DNA of 13,072 bases from Streptococcaceae bacterium (GCA_009779335.1 WREM01000012.1:1-13072); one strand, 5' to 3'. Positions 1 to 7,720 are shown, counted from the first letter of the stretch. Translations and numbers: made by a program. Notes: generated by a model not told the origin, from the letters alone.

Positions 1-762
1 GCTCGTGAAGAATCTCGATCAGGTAAGAAGAACAAAAAAGATAAAGGTCTATTGTCTGGGAAGCTTACTCCAGCACAAACCAAGAACCCAGCCAAAAATG
101 AATTATATCTGGTCGAGGGGGATTCTGCAGGTGGTTCTGCTAAGCAAGGACGTGATCGTAAATTTCAAGCTATCTTACCTTTACGTGGGAAAGTCATCAA
201 TACAGAGAAGGCCAAGATTCAAGACATTCTAAAAAATGAAGAAATCAATACCATGATATATACCATAGGTGCAGGTGTGGGGGCTGACTTCACACTTGAA
301 GACCGCAACTATGATAAAATCATTATCATGACCGATGCCGATACCGATGGAGCTCATATCCAAACCTTATTGCTCACATTTTTTTATCGTTATATGAAAT
401 CTTTAGTTGAAAACGGGCATATCTATATTGCTCTCCCACCGCTTTATAAAATGAGCGAAGGAAAAGGAAAAAAAGAAAAAGTCGAATATGCCTGGACAGA
501 TGGAGAGCTAGAGGAACTGCGTAGTAAATTTGGGCGTGGAGCCATTCTTCAACGTTACAAAGGACTTGGAGAGATGAATGCAGATCAGCTTTGGGAAACA
601 ACCATGGACCCTGAATCTCGAACCCTCATTCAAGTAGCCATTGATGACGCAGCAGCAGCAGAAAAACGTGTCTCAGTTCTTATGGGAGATAAAGTTGAAC
701 CTCGTCGCAAATGGATTGAAAACAATGTCAAGTTCACATTGGAAGAAGATACGGTGTTTTAA
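1..762 (+). CDS. parE: DNA topoisomerase IV subunit B (ParE), 3' part
   Basis: C-terminal 253 residues of ParE, open at the left edge of the window and read in frame from base 1. With ParC it forms the A2B2 topoisomerase IV that decatenates daughter chromosomes using ATP. The TOPRIM domain is visible: EGDSAGGSA with the metal-binding Glu at fragment residue 39, then DADTDGAH with Asp 112, 114 and 116. The QRDR motif PLRGK follows the first TOPRIM block, and the Asp in EGDSAGG is the usual quinolone-sensitive residue. The ending RKWIENNVKFTLEED is ParE-like rather than GyrB-like as I recall these families, and parC lies 1.4 kb downstream. The N-terminal ATPase domain is outside the window. No terminator follows, so transcription may continue into the genes downstream. 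Confidence 0.95.
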   Translation, partial: AREESRSGKKNKKDKGLLSGKLTPAQTKNPAKNELYLVEGDSAGGSAKQGRDRKFQAILPLRGKVINTEKAKIQDILKNEEINTMIYTIGAGVGADFTLEDRNYDKIIIMTDADTDGAHIQTLLLTFFYRYMKSLVENGHIYIALPPLYKMSEGKGKKEKVEYAWTDGELEELRSKFGRGAILQRYKGLGEMNADQLWETTMDPESRTLIQVAIDDAAAAEKRVSVLMGDKVEPRRKWIENNVKFTLEEDTVF

Positions 763-791
763 ATGAAACATTATAAATAAATGGAAAATAT

Positions 792-1282
792 ATGCAAAAT
801 TCAGCTTTAATTATCATTGACATTCAAGCGGGCATAAAAAGAATGTTCAAAAATTCTCAACCACATTCATGGAATGAGATGTTATCCAATAATAAAAAAT
901 TAATGGAGAAGTTTGAATCAGAAGGGCAATCTGTTTATCTGTTCAGCCAAAGATATTACCAAGATTCATAAAGGAGCGTCATGCCCATTTGATACTATCA
1001 GACGGTAAAGCGAAGGAAATTGTTAAGTTTGGCCCATCAGCATTTGCCCAGTCTGATTATCCTTTGGACCAAGAACTTAAGGAAACGGGGATTACTAATC
1101 TCTATGTTACAGGCGTTTCCACCAATAATGGTGTCATCAAAACTGCAAATGATGCAAAATCTATGAAGTTTGAAACGTATATCGTTGATGATGCTTCATC
1201 TGCAGTCAGCCAATCTACTCATGATAAAGCCATTACCCAATTTGGAAAATCAATAAGTACTAATGAATTACTCAATCAGTAA
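792..1282 (+). pseudogene. Isochorismatase-like cysteine hydrolase, frame-disrupted
   Basis: Remnant of an isochorismatase-superfamily hydrolase (PF00857-like). The N-terminal part, from ATG 792, reads MQNSALIIIDIQAGI with the family Asp in the first strand, continues to SVYLFSQRY, and stops at TAA 969-971. The rest is in the next frame, clearly coding from about base 953 (RFIKERHAHLILSDG) to the stop at 1280-1282. It keeps the family Lys in EIVKFGPSAF and the strand LYVTGVSTNNGVIKTA. A one-base frameshift near 945-958 separates the halves. The usual nucleophilic Cys (pattern GVSTxxCV) is Gly here, codon GGT where TGT would be Cys. The region between strands two and three also looks short for the family. 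True isochorismatases can lack this Cys, so the Gly alone does not prove inactivity. It lies 29 bases after parE and 8 before the exonuclease. A sequencing error is the main alternative to a real frameshift. Confidence 0.8.
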
Positions 1283-1290
1283 GGAGAATT

Positions 1291-2109
1291 ATGACTCAAC
1301 CCTATGTTGTTTTTGATTTTGAAACCACAGGAATTGATCCCATCAAGAATGAAATTATTCAGATTGGTGCCATCAAGTATGATGAGAATGATCAAGAGAT
1401 GGGGCGTGTTAATCAATTAGTTAAACCTACACATTCTTATGTGTCTTCACGCATTACAGAATTGACGGGAATTGCACCTGCTGATGTTGTCTATGCTCCT
1501 GAAATGAAAGAAGTCATAGGTAGCTTTGTTGATTTTTTAGAAGGGCATTTATTAGTTGCTCATAATGCACCTTTTGATCTTTCTTTTCTCAATCGAGCGA
1601 TTCGAGATTGTGGTGTTGAAGCAAAAAACTTTGAAATCTTTGATACATTGGCTGAAAGTCGACGACTATTCAAACGTAAAAGCCATAAATTAGAATCATA
1701 CAAAGCCGAGCTAGGTGTCGATGTGCGAAGCCATGATGCACTCAATGATTGTCTAGTTACTGCTAAGCTTTATCAAAAATTACTTGCAGAAGAAGAGCTT
1801 AAAAAAGCGAAAACACTCAGTGCAGACAACACTCAAGGTTCGCTCTTTGATGAAGCGGACGAGAGTATCACGGAGGAAATCAGACGTGCACTCAATCTGC
1901 CCATCACCAAAGATTTAGTGTATTATCATAAGGACAAGGATAAAAAATGGAGTAAGTATGCCCTGACAGGAATACGTCTTATGGCTCAATATTCCGTAGG
2001 TTATAGTCTTATCATTACCTTATACGACGGACAAAAAATCAATATCCATTCCGATTATCTGAAAGAAATGCAGAAGGTTGGATTTGTAAATCAAGAATTA
2101 GAAGAATAA
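1291..2109 (+). CDS. DnaQ-like DEDDh 3'-5' exonuclease
   Basis: A 272-residue protein whose first ~165 residues are a DEDDh exonuclease domain like the epsilon subunit of DNA polymerase III. The catalytic set is complete: Asp9 and Glu11 in FDFETTG, Asp96 in HNAPFD, His148 and Asp153 in SHDALND. The fold removes nucleotides from 3' ends of DNA or RNA. In Gram-positives the replicative proofreading exonuclease usually sits inside PolC, so this free-standing enzyme more likely works in repair or RNA processing, which is an inference. Residues ~175-272 form an extra C-terminal region (SLFDEADES, then a predicted beta-rich stretch with KYALTGIRL) that I cannot name. AAGGAG at 1281-1286 overlaps the stop codon of the hydrolase remnant and fixes the ATG start. 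No terminator separates it from parC 24 bases downstream. It is often annotated dnaQ; I leave the symbol blank because the role is not certain. Confidence 0.88.
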   Translation: MTQPYVVFDFETTGIDPIKNEIIQIGAIKYDENDQEMGRVNQLVKPTHSYVSSRITELTGIAPADVVYAPEMKEVIGSFVDFLEGHLLVAHNAPFDLSFLNRAIRDCGVEAKNFEIFDTLAESRRLFKRKSHKLESYKAELGVDVRSHDALNDCLVTAKLYQKLLAEEELKKAKTLSADNTQGSLFDEADESITEEIRRALNLPITKDLVYYHKDKDKKWSKYALTGIRLMAQYSVGYSLIITLYDGQKINIHSDYLKEMQKVGFVNQELEE

Positions 2110-2133
2110 ATTTAGAAAATATAGAAAGTCTTT

Positions 2134-4632
2134 ATGTCAAACATTCAAACTTTACCTCTTGAGGACATCATGGGAGAACGCTTTGGGCGTTATTCCAAAT
2201 ATATTATTCAAGAACGGGCATTGCCCGATATTCGTGATGGGTTGAAGCCTGTTCAACGTCGTATTTTATATTCAATGAACAAGGATGGCAACACCTTCGA
2301 TAAATCTTACCGGAAATCTGCCAAGTCAGTCGGTAATGTCATGGGGAACTTTCATCCACATGGAGATAGCTCAATTTATGATGCCATGATTCGCCTATCG
2401 CAAGATTGGAAGATGCTGGAGCCGCTCATTGAAATGCATGGGAACAATGGGTCTATGGATGGAGACCCACCGGCTGCCATGCGTTATACGGAAGCTCGTC
2501 TTTCTGAAATTGCAGATTTTCTTTTGCAAGACATTGAAAAAGAAACCGTGCCCTTTGCATGGAATTTTGATGATACAGAAAAAGAGCCAACCGTTCTTCC
2601 CGCTAATTTTCCTAACTTGTTAGTCAATGGATCAACGGGAATTTCAGCAGGTTATGCGACAGATATTCCGTCACATAATCTAGGAGAAGTCATTGATGCT
2701 ACAGTTCATATGATTGACCACCCTAATTCTACAGTGGAAAAAATCATGGAGTTCTTACCGGGACCTGATTTTCCTACGGGGGGAATTATTCAAGGGCGTG
2801 ATGGAATCCGTCAGGCTTATGAGACAGGGAAAGGACGTATTGTCGTTCGTTCTCGTGTTGAGATTGAATCACTCAAAGGTGGGCGTGAGCAAATCATCAT
2901 CACTGAAATTCCTTATGAAATCAATAAGGCAAGCCTTGTCAAGAAGATTGATGAAGTGCGTGTTAATGCTAAAGTAGCTGGAATTTCAGAAGTGCGTGAT
3001 GAATCTGACCGTGAAGGATTGCGAATTGCCATTGAGCTAAAAAAAGAAGCAGACAGTCAACTGATCCTTAACTATCTCTACAAATATACAGACTTGCAAG
3101 TCAACTATAACTTTAATATGGTTGCCATTGATAACCTTACCCCTCAACAAGTCGGTGTCATACAGATTCTTAAGTCTTATGTTCAACACCGTCAGGAAGT
3201 CATTGTCAAACGTAGTCAATATGATTTGAATAAGGCTCAACGACGTCTTCATATCGTTGAAGGATTGATTCGTATGGTTTCAATTCTTGATGAAGTAGTG
3301 GCACTCATTCGTGCCTCTGAAAATAAATCAGATGCCAAAGAAAATCTTAAAATTTCTTATGATTTTTCTGAAGAACAAGCGGAAGCCATCGTAACTTTGC
3401 AACTTTATCGTTTGTCTAATACAGATATTGTCAGCCTTGAAAATGAGCGTGATAACCTCAATGAAACCATTATGACACTTTCAGCCATTATCAATGATGA
3501 GCGTACACTCTTTAACCTCATGAAAAAAGAGCTTCGTGAAGTCAAGAAAAAATTTGGTAAAGAACGTCAGTCAGAACTTCAAGATTCAGTAGAAAATATT
3601 GAAATCGAAGCACAAGATTTGGTCATTGAAGAAGAAACAGTGGTATCAATCACTCGTGGAGGATATGTCAAGCGTACAAGCCCACGGAGTTTCTCGTCAT
3701 CAACAGTTGAAGAGATTGGAAAACGTGAAGATGATGAGCTGATTTTTTATCAAAACACTCAAACCACACAACATCTCCTATTGTTCACTAATCTTGGGAA
3801 TGTCATCTATCGTCCCGTTCATGAACTCAAAGACATTCGTTGGAAGGATATTGGAGAACATCTCTCTCAAACCTTGACAAACTTTGAATCCAATGAAGAC
3901 ATTATTCATGTAGAACTTATTGAAGATTTTGATAAAGAAGAAGTTAATTATCTTGTGACCACTCGCATGGGTCAAATCAAGCAAGTGGCTCTATCTAACT
4001 TCAAACCTTGGCGTACTTACAAGTCAAAATCAACAGCCTATGGAAAACTCAAATCAGCAGATGATGAAATTCTAGCTATTGAGAGAATCAGCAATCCAGC
4101 AAGAGAAATCATGCTTATCTCCCAAACAGGATATGCTCTGCGTTTCAAATTAGATGAAGTTCCTCTAGTAGGTGCGAAAGCTGCAGGAGTCAAAGCAATG
4201 AATCTGAAAGGCACAGATATGCTTGAATCAGCCTTCATCATCAGTTCATCAAGTCTTTATCTCTTGACACAGCGTGGCTTTATCAAACGCTTTAAGATTG
4301 ATGAAATTCCTGTAACAGCTCGTGCCAACCGAGGGTTACAAGTGTTGAAAACACTTAAGGCAAATTCCCATACAGTCTTTTCAGCAGGTCCTGTCATTGA
4401 TACAGCTAAACCTGAAATAAAAGAAGATTTAGATTTGTTCAGTTTAGCAAACGAGCAAGTAGAACAAACTACTGAAGAAATTGCAAGCCAGCTATTAGAA
4501 ATTACTGCTCAATCGGATAAGAAATATGATATAGAGTTAACAGATTTGTCGCTTTCAGACCGTACAAGTAATGGTCAAATGATTGCTGATGAATTGGATA
4601 GTAAAGGGATTAAATCAATAAACATCAAATAA
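2134..4632 (+). CDS. parC: DNA topoisomerase IV subunit A (ParC)
   Basis: Complete 832-residue ParC, the DNA-cleaving subunit of topoisomerase IV, which unlinks replicated chromosomes. The breakage-reunion domain starts at residue ~10 (LEDIMGERFGRYSKYII). The catalytic tyrosine is Tyr118 in AAMRYTEARL. The quinolone-determining region HPHGDSSIYDAM carries Ser79 and Asp83, the sensitive residues in streptococcal numbering. A coiled-coil and tower region follows (~350-480), then the C-terminal DNA-wrapping blades from ~500, with repeats such as GGYVKRTSPRSF, GNVIYRP, GYALRFKLDEVPLVGAKAAGVKAMNLK and RGFIKRFKIDE. I recall the sequence as very close to streptococcal ParC and not GyrA. The ribosome site is weak (AGAAAG at 2123-2128), which fits translation within a longer message. 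A hairpin overlapping the stop codon ends the unit. Confidence 0.97.
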   Translation: MSNIQTLPLEDIMGERFGRYSKYIIQERALPDIRDGLKPVQRRILYSMNKDGNTFDKSYRKSAKSVGNVMGNFHPHGDSSIYDAMIRLSQDWKMLEPLIEMHGNNGSMDGDPPAAMRYTEARLSEIADFLLQDIEKETVPFAWNFDDTEKEPTVLPANFPNLLVNGSTGISAGYATDIPSHNLGEVIDATVHMIDHPNSTVEKIMEFLPGPDFPTGGIIQGRDGIRQAYETGKGRIVVRSRVEIESLKGGREQIIITEIPYEINKASLVKKIDEVRVNAKVAGISEVRDESDREGLRIAIELKKEADSQLILNYLYKYTDLQVNYNFNMVAIDNLTPQQVGVIQILKSYVQHRQEVIVKRSQYDLNKAQRRLHIVEGLIRMVSILDEVVALIRASENKSDAKENLKISYDFSEEQAEAIVTLQLYRLSNTDIVSLENERDNLNETIMTLSAIINDERTLFNLMKKELREVKKKFGKERQSELQDSVENIEIEAQDLVIEEETVVSITRGGYVKRTSPRSFSSSTVEEIGKREDDELIFYQNTQTTQHLLLFTNLGNVIYRPVHELKDIRWKDIGEHLSQTLTNFESNEDIIHVELIEDFDKEEVNYLVTTRMGQIKQVALSNFKPWRTYKSKSTAYGKLKSADDEILAIERISNPAREIMLISQTGYALRFKLDEVPLVGAKAAGVKAMNLKGTDMLESAFIISSSSLYLLTQRGFIKRFKIDEIPVTARANRGLQVLKTLKANSHTVFSAGPVIDTAKPEIKEDLDLFSLANEQVEQTTEEIASQLLEITAQSDKKYDIELTDLSLSDRTSNGQMIADELDSKGIKSINIK

Positions 4633-4656
4633 AAAGAGCCATAATCGCTCTTTTTT
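4631..4656 (+). terminator. Rho-independent terminator after parC
   Basis: AAAAAGAGC (4631-4639) pairs with GCTCTTTTT (4647-4655) around a 7-base loop, with a U-rich 3' end. The 5' arm overlaps the parC stop codon TAA at 4630-4632. It separates the topoisomerase unit from ldh. Confidence 0.85.
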
Positions 4657-4673
4657 AATAGTAAATTTTTTTA

Positions 4674-4702
4674 TTTACATCCAGTAAAGAAAGTGATATA
4701 AT
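4674..4702 (+). promoter_or_regulatory. Strong sigma-A promoter of ldh
   Basis: The -35 box TTTACA (4674-4679) and the consensus -10 box TATAAT (4697-4702) are 17 bases apart. TG at 4694-4695 makes it an extended -10 promoter. Transcription should start near 4709. This near-consensus promoter suits a highly expressed fermentation gene. Confidence 0.85.
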
Positions 4703-4707
4703 AGTCT

Positions 4708-4725
4708 TTGTAAAAAAAATCACAA
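4708..4725 (+). promoter_or_regulatory. Rex-like operator at the ldh transcription start
   Basis: The 18-mer TTGTAAAAAAAATCACAA fits the Rex operator pattern TTGTGA-N6-TCACAA at 11 of 12 fixed positions; only G5 is A. It spans about -1 to +17 of the predicted start, where a bound repressor would block initiation. Rex is the NADH-sensing repressor that commonly controls fermentative dehydrogenases in Firmicutes, so the target fits the sensor. A long A-run lies in the spacer, so part of the match could be chance. Direct binding is inferred. Confidence 0.55.
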
Positions 4726-4744
4726 ACATTTAGGAGAAAAAATA

Positions 4745-5725
4745 ATGCCAGAAAAGCAACATAAAAAAGTTATCCTTGTTGGAGATGGAGCGGTTGGATC
4801 AAGTTATGCTTTCGCTCTTGTTAACCAAGGAATCGCACAAGAATTAGGTATTCTTGATATTGCAAAAGATAAAACTCAAGGAGATGCAGAAGACTTAAGT
4901 CACGCTTTGGCATTCACATCACCTAAAAAAATCTACTCTGCAGATTATAAAGATTGTTCAGATGCGGATCTTGTCGTAATCACATCAGGAGCTCCACAAA
5001 AACCGGGTGAAACTCGTTTGGATCTTGTTGAGAAGAATCTACGCATTTGTAAATCAGTTGTTACAGAAGTTGTAAATTCAGGATTCAAAGGAATTTTCCT
5101 TGTAGCTGCTAATCCAGTTGACATCTTGACTTATGCGACTTGGAAATTCTCAGGATTCCCTAAAGAACGTGTGATTGGGTCAGGAACTTCACTTGATTCA
5201 GCTCGTTTCCGTCAAGCCTTAGCAGAAAAGTTAGACATTGATGCTCGTTCAGTCCATGCCTATATCATGGGAGAACATGGGGATTCAGAATTTGCTGTCT
5301 GGTCACACGCTAACGTTGCAGGGGTCAACCTAGAAGAATTCCTCAAAGACAATCAAGGGGTCAAAGAAGAAGAATTAATCACAATCTTTGAATCTGTTCG
5401 TGATGCAGCTTATTCTATTATTGAGAAAAAAGGAGCAACATTCTATGGTATTGCCGTAGCTCTTGCTCGTATCACGAAGGCTATCCTTGACAACGAAAAT
5501 GCAGTATTGCCACTTTCAACTTTCCAAGAAGGGCAATATGAGGGAATTTCAGACCTTTACATTGGTCAACCTGCTATCGTCGGAGATAAAGGAATTGTAC
5601 GTCCAGTAAATATTCCATTGAATGACGCTGAACTTCAAAAAATGCAAGCTTCTGCAAAACAACTTAAAGACATTCTTGATGAAGCCTTTGCAAAAGAAGA
5701 GTTTGCTTCAGCCTCTAAGAACTAA
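4745..5725 (+). CDS. ldh: L-lactate dehydrogenase (FBP-activated type)
   Basis: A 326-residue L-LDH, reducing pyruvate to L-lactate with NADH and so regenerating NAD+ in homolactic fermentation (cytoplasmic tetramer). The Rossmann motif GDGAVG is at 13-18, substrate-loop Arg91 in QKPGETR, Asp151 and Arg154 in SLDSARFR, and the catalytic His178 in GEHGD. Arg156 and His171 match the fructose-1,6-bisphosphate site residues Arg173 and His188 of Bacillus LDH numbering, so allosteric activation is expected. The start is set by AGGAG at 4732-4736. It stands alone between two terminators, not in a pfk-pyk-ldh (las) operon as in L. lactis. It could be the main LDH of a species with another gene order, or an extra copy; the window cannot tell. 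The N-terminal and middle regions resemble streptococcal LDH as much as the L. lactis las enzyme, from memory. Confidence 0.97.
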   Translation: MPEKQHKKVILVGDGAVGSSYAFALVNQGIAQELGILDIAKDKTQGDAEDLSHALAFTSPKKIYSADYKDCSDADLVVITSGAPQKPGETRLDLVEKNLRICKSVVTEVVNSGFKGIFLVAANPVDILTYATWKFSGFPKERVIGSGTSLDSARFRQALAEKLDIDARSVHAYIMGEHGDSEFAVWSHANVAGVNLEEFLKDNQGVKEEELITIFESVRDAAYSIIEKKGATFYGIAVALARITKAILDNENAVLPLSTFQEGQYEGISDLYIGQPAIVGDKGIVRPVNIPLNDAELQKMQASAKQLKDILDEAFAKEEFASASKN

Positions 5726-5743
5726 TATAAGTACTCTATTAAT

Positions 5744-5776
5744 AAAACCCCAAGGAATTTTCTCCTTGGGGTTTTT
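5744..5776. terminator. Bidirectional terminator between ldh and the deacetylase gene
   Basis: A perfect 13-bp stem, 5744-5756 with 5763-5775, carrying CCCCAAGG against CCTTGGGG, has a 6-base loop. AAAA on the left and TTTTT on the right give a U-tract on either strand, so it can end ldh from the left and the convergent deacetylase gene from the right. Confidence 0.92.
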
Positions 5777-5804
5777 AGTTATCATTTATATGAAATTCAG
5801 ACTC

Positions 5805-7070
5805 TTACCATCCACTATAAACTTTGTGGGTTTGAATGGCTCCGTTTTCTTCTTGGAGAAGTTGGCTGACGGTTACAAAGGTATAGCCTTGTGATTTAAG
5901 AGTTTTGATAATTTGTGGGACGGCTTGCACAGACCAGAGATGAATATCGTGCATGATGATGATTGCACCGGGATGAGCAGCAGAAACAGCAGCTTGAACT
6001 GTCCCGCTCACATCACTTGTTCTTGCCCAATCTCGTGCATCAATAGACCAGAGAATTGCAGCATTATCAGATACATTTAGAGCAGAATTATTGATACTTC
6101 CATAGGGAGGGCGAAAGAAGTGATTGTCTTGTCCAGTGAGTTGTTTAATGAGTTTTTGTGTACCTGTAATTTCATCAAGCTGTTGCGAGGGAGATAAGGT
6201 TGTTAAATCTTTGTGATCCCATGTATGAGAAGCTATCTCATTGCCTTCTTTTGCTTCACGTTTAATAATATCAGGGTTAGCCTGTATATTCTGTCCGAGG
6301 GAGAAGAAAGTAACTTTGACATTTTCTTTTTGCAGTTCGTTGAGTAGCAAGGGAGTAGTCGCAGGATTTGGTCCATCATCAAAAGTCAAAGCGATAAGTT
6401 TTTTCTTCATTACGTAGGCCTTGTCAGCAGTTGCAGATTTTACCTTCAGACGTTGAATGGAAGCTTGATTGAGATTTTTGAGTTGAGAATCAAGAAGTTT
6501 ATCTGTTAAATCTTGTGCCTTCTGAATATTATCAGGAGTAGGTTTTTTAGAAGCTTCATCAAGAGCAGAAGTGGCTTGATTGATGATGCTCAGTTGACTA
6601 GAGGCGGAGGATTTTGCCTTATTCAATAAATCTGAGAATTTATCTTGAGGGATTTTGCTTACATCTATCTTATTGATATTATCTGTAGTTATTCCCTCCT
6701 TAAGTGGCTTTTCTGTATAAGTCTGACCAGTTATAACAGGCTGAGTGAAAAGTGAATTGATTTGTGATTTGAGTGCAATCTGCTGTGATAGAAGAGTGAT
6801 TTTATCATTAATAATCTTATAATCTGCTGAGATTAAATCATTTTTCTTGTGAGCAAGCTCTGACTTAAGAGTATCGATATCCTTATCAGTAATATTTTTG
6901 GGATAATACTTATCAAGATAATCACTTTCAACCTTAGATTGAAGAGAAGATAAAGTCTCCTTAGATTGTTGAATTTCATGTTTATTTGTGAAATAGACAC
7001 TTGCTGAAATTCCTATGATAAGAAAGGCAAGTAGAGAGAGGATAATAATGTTAAATTTATTCTTTGTCAT
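5805..7070 (-). CDS. pgdA: Membrane-anchored polysaccharide (peptidoglycan) deacetylase, CE4 family
   Basis: A 421-residue extracytoplasmic enzyme: short basic N-terminus, one membrane segment at ~8-27, a helical Lys/Gln/Ser-rich stalk to ~215, and a C-terminal NodB/CE4 domain from ~223. All five CE4 motifs are present: TFDDGP (229-234, catalytic base and metal Asp), SHTWDH (281-286, metal His pair), RPPYG (320-324), DARDW (344-348) and IIMHD (371-375). Enzymes of this layout deacetylate GlcNAc of peptidoglycan and raise lysozyme resistance; PgdA is the best guess, but other cell-wall glycans are possible. The chosen ATG (7068-7070) has AGGAAAGG 10 bases upstream (7081-7088, minus strand). 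An in-frame TTG ten codons upstream overlaps the likely -10 box at 7100-7105, so I reject it. It ends in the terminator shared with ldh. Confidence 0.88.
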   Translation of the reverse strand: MTKNKFNIIILSLLAFLIIGISASVYFTNKHEIQQSKETLSSLQSKVESDYLDKYYPKNITDKDIDTLKSELAHKKNDLISADYKIINDKITLLSQQIALKSQINSLFTQPVITGQTYTEKPLKEGITTDNINKIDVSKIPQDKFSDLLNKAKSSASSQLSIINQATSALDEASKKPTPDNIQKAQDLTDKLLDSQLKNLNQASIQRLKVKSATADKAYVMKKKLIALTFDDGPNPATTPLLLNELQKENVKVTFFSLGQNIQANPDIIKREAKEGNEIASHTWDHKDLTTLSPSQQLDEITGTQKLIKQLTGQDNHFFRPPYGSINNSALNVSDNAAILWSIDARDWARTSDVSGTVQAAVSAAHPGAIIIMHDIHLWSVQAVPQIIKTLKSQGYTFVTVSQLLQEENGAIQTHKVYSGW

Positions 7071-7099
7071 GTCATCTATGCCTTTCCTAGTATTATTCA

Positions 7100-7105
7100 A
7101 TTATA
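7100..7105 (-). promoter_or_regulatory. Probable -10 box of the deacetylase gene
   Basis: TATAAT on the minus strand lies 12 bases upstream of the ribosome site, placing the start near 7093. No good -35 box is seen at 16-18 bases; TTGCCA upstream is only 8 bases away. The leader would be very short. Confidence 0.4.
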
Positions 7106-7150
7106 CATTTTTTTGGCAAGAAATTCATCTTATCTTATGCAATACTCCAC

Positions 7151-7171
7151 AAAAAAAGAGCCTAAGCTCTT
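7151..7171 (-). terminator. Terminator of the DUF805 gene
   Basis: On the minus strand AAGAGC (7166-7171) pairs with GCTCTT (7156-7161) around a 4-base loop, followed by seven T residues. It lies 9 bases after the DUF805 stop codon and upstream of the deacetylase promoter. Confidence 0.8.
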
Positions 7172-7179
7172 AAAGTTTC

Positions 7180-7572
7180 TTATTCAGCACCTTCTCCAAC
7201 TTTATTAGGGAAGAGTGAAAGGATGAAGAATACAATGTTGATAACGAACATGAAGATTATCAACCACGCTGAGAATCCAGCACTACGTAAACGACGCACA
7301 CCAATGGCAATACGAGGAATGATAGTGGCGATTAAGTAGATAAAAACGATGAGGATAACGATGGCACTAATCACTGGAAGACCAGTCATTGTGAAGTCTT
7401 TATCTGACATTTTAGTTGCAAGGACAGCTCCAGCCCCACCGAGTACGACGATGAGATAAGCGATAAATCCTAAGATAATATCAGCTAGAACAAATAACCA
7501 GTAGTTTTTACGTGAAGTTGTTCCACTAAAGTCAAAGTAACGTTTCCAAAAATCTAAGTATGCTTGAATCAT
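7180..7572 (-). CDS. DUF805 family small membrane protein
   Basis: A 130-residue protein with the DUF805 pattern: an N-terminal RYFDFSGTTSRKNYWLFVL (11-29, the aromatic/SR-x-YW signature), then hydrophobic segments at ~25-50, ~66-86 and ~101-121, with the conserved cytoplasmic motif IAIGVRRLRSAGFSAW at 88-103. The family is widespread in bacteria with no firm function; it is often found near stress or envelope genes. The ATG at 7570-7572 is chosen because AGGAG (7581-7585, minus strand) lies 8 bases upstream. A longer reading to 7638 would overlap the -10 box and is rejected. It has its own promoter and terminator, so it is a single-gene unit between the transporter and the deacetylase gene. 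Confidence 0.85.
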   Translation of the reverse strand: MIQAYLDFWKRYFDFSGTTSRKNYWLFVLADIILGFIAYLIVVLGGAGAVLATKMSDKDFTMTGLPVISAIVILIVFIYLIATIIPRIAIGVRRLRSAGFSAWLIIFMFVINIVFFILSLFPNKVGEGAE

Positions 7573-7636
7573 AAGAGATTCTCCTTTTCTTTTCTGCATG
7601 AGCAGGGATTGATTTACACAAATGAGTATAAAGGAC

Positions 7637-7665
7637 ATTATAGCATATTTCCCTTAAAAAGTACA
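7637..7665 (-). promoter_or_regulatory. Extended -10 promoter of the DUF805 gene
   Basis: On the minus strand TATAAT (7637-7642) is preceded by TGC, an extended -10. At 17 bases lies a poor -35 box, TGTACT (7660-7665). Transcription should start near 7630, giving a leader of about 58 bases. Confidence 0.65.
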
Positions 7666-7685
7666 CTTGAGTTGCATTTAATAAT

Positions 7686-7712
7686 AAAAAAAGCAGTGAA
7701 AGTACTGCTTTT
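7686..7712 (-). terminator. Terminator of the nucleoside transporter gene
   Basis: On the minus strand AAAAGCAGT (7704-7712) pairs with ACTGCTTTT (7689-7697), a 9-bp stem with a 6-base loop, followed by a run of T. It starts 9 bases after the transporter stop codon. Confidence 0.88.
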
Positions 7713-7720
7713 GATTCATT

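Noticed and set aside
52..54. TTG as a start for the parE reading frame
   Set aside because: The frame is open to base 1 and the upstream residues fit the ParE linker before the TOPRIM domain, so the gene is simply cut by the window edge.
945..971. Programmed frameshift joining the two hydrolase halves
   Set aside because: No slippery heptamer or following structure is apparent, and the missing Cys and short middle region favour decay or a sequence error.
2429..2977. Short open frames overlapping parC in other frames
   Set aside because: Shadow frames of a strongly conserved gene, with no plausible start signals or family features.
4712..4719. Run of eight A in the ldh leader as a slippage or regulatory tract
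   Set aside because: It lies in the spacer of the Rex-like operator and is untranslated; nothing further supports a separate role.
7111..7120. TTGCCA as the -35 box of the deacetylase promoter
   Set aside because: It is only 8 bases from the TATAAT box, too close for a sigma-A promoter.
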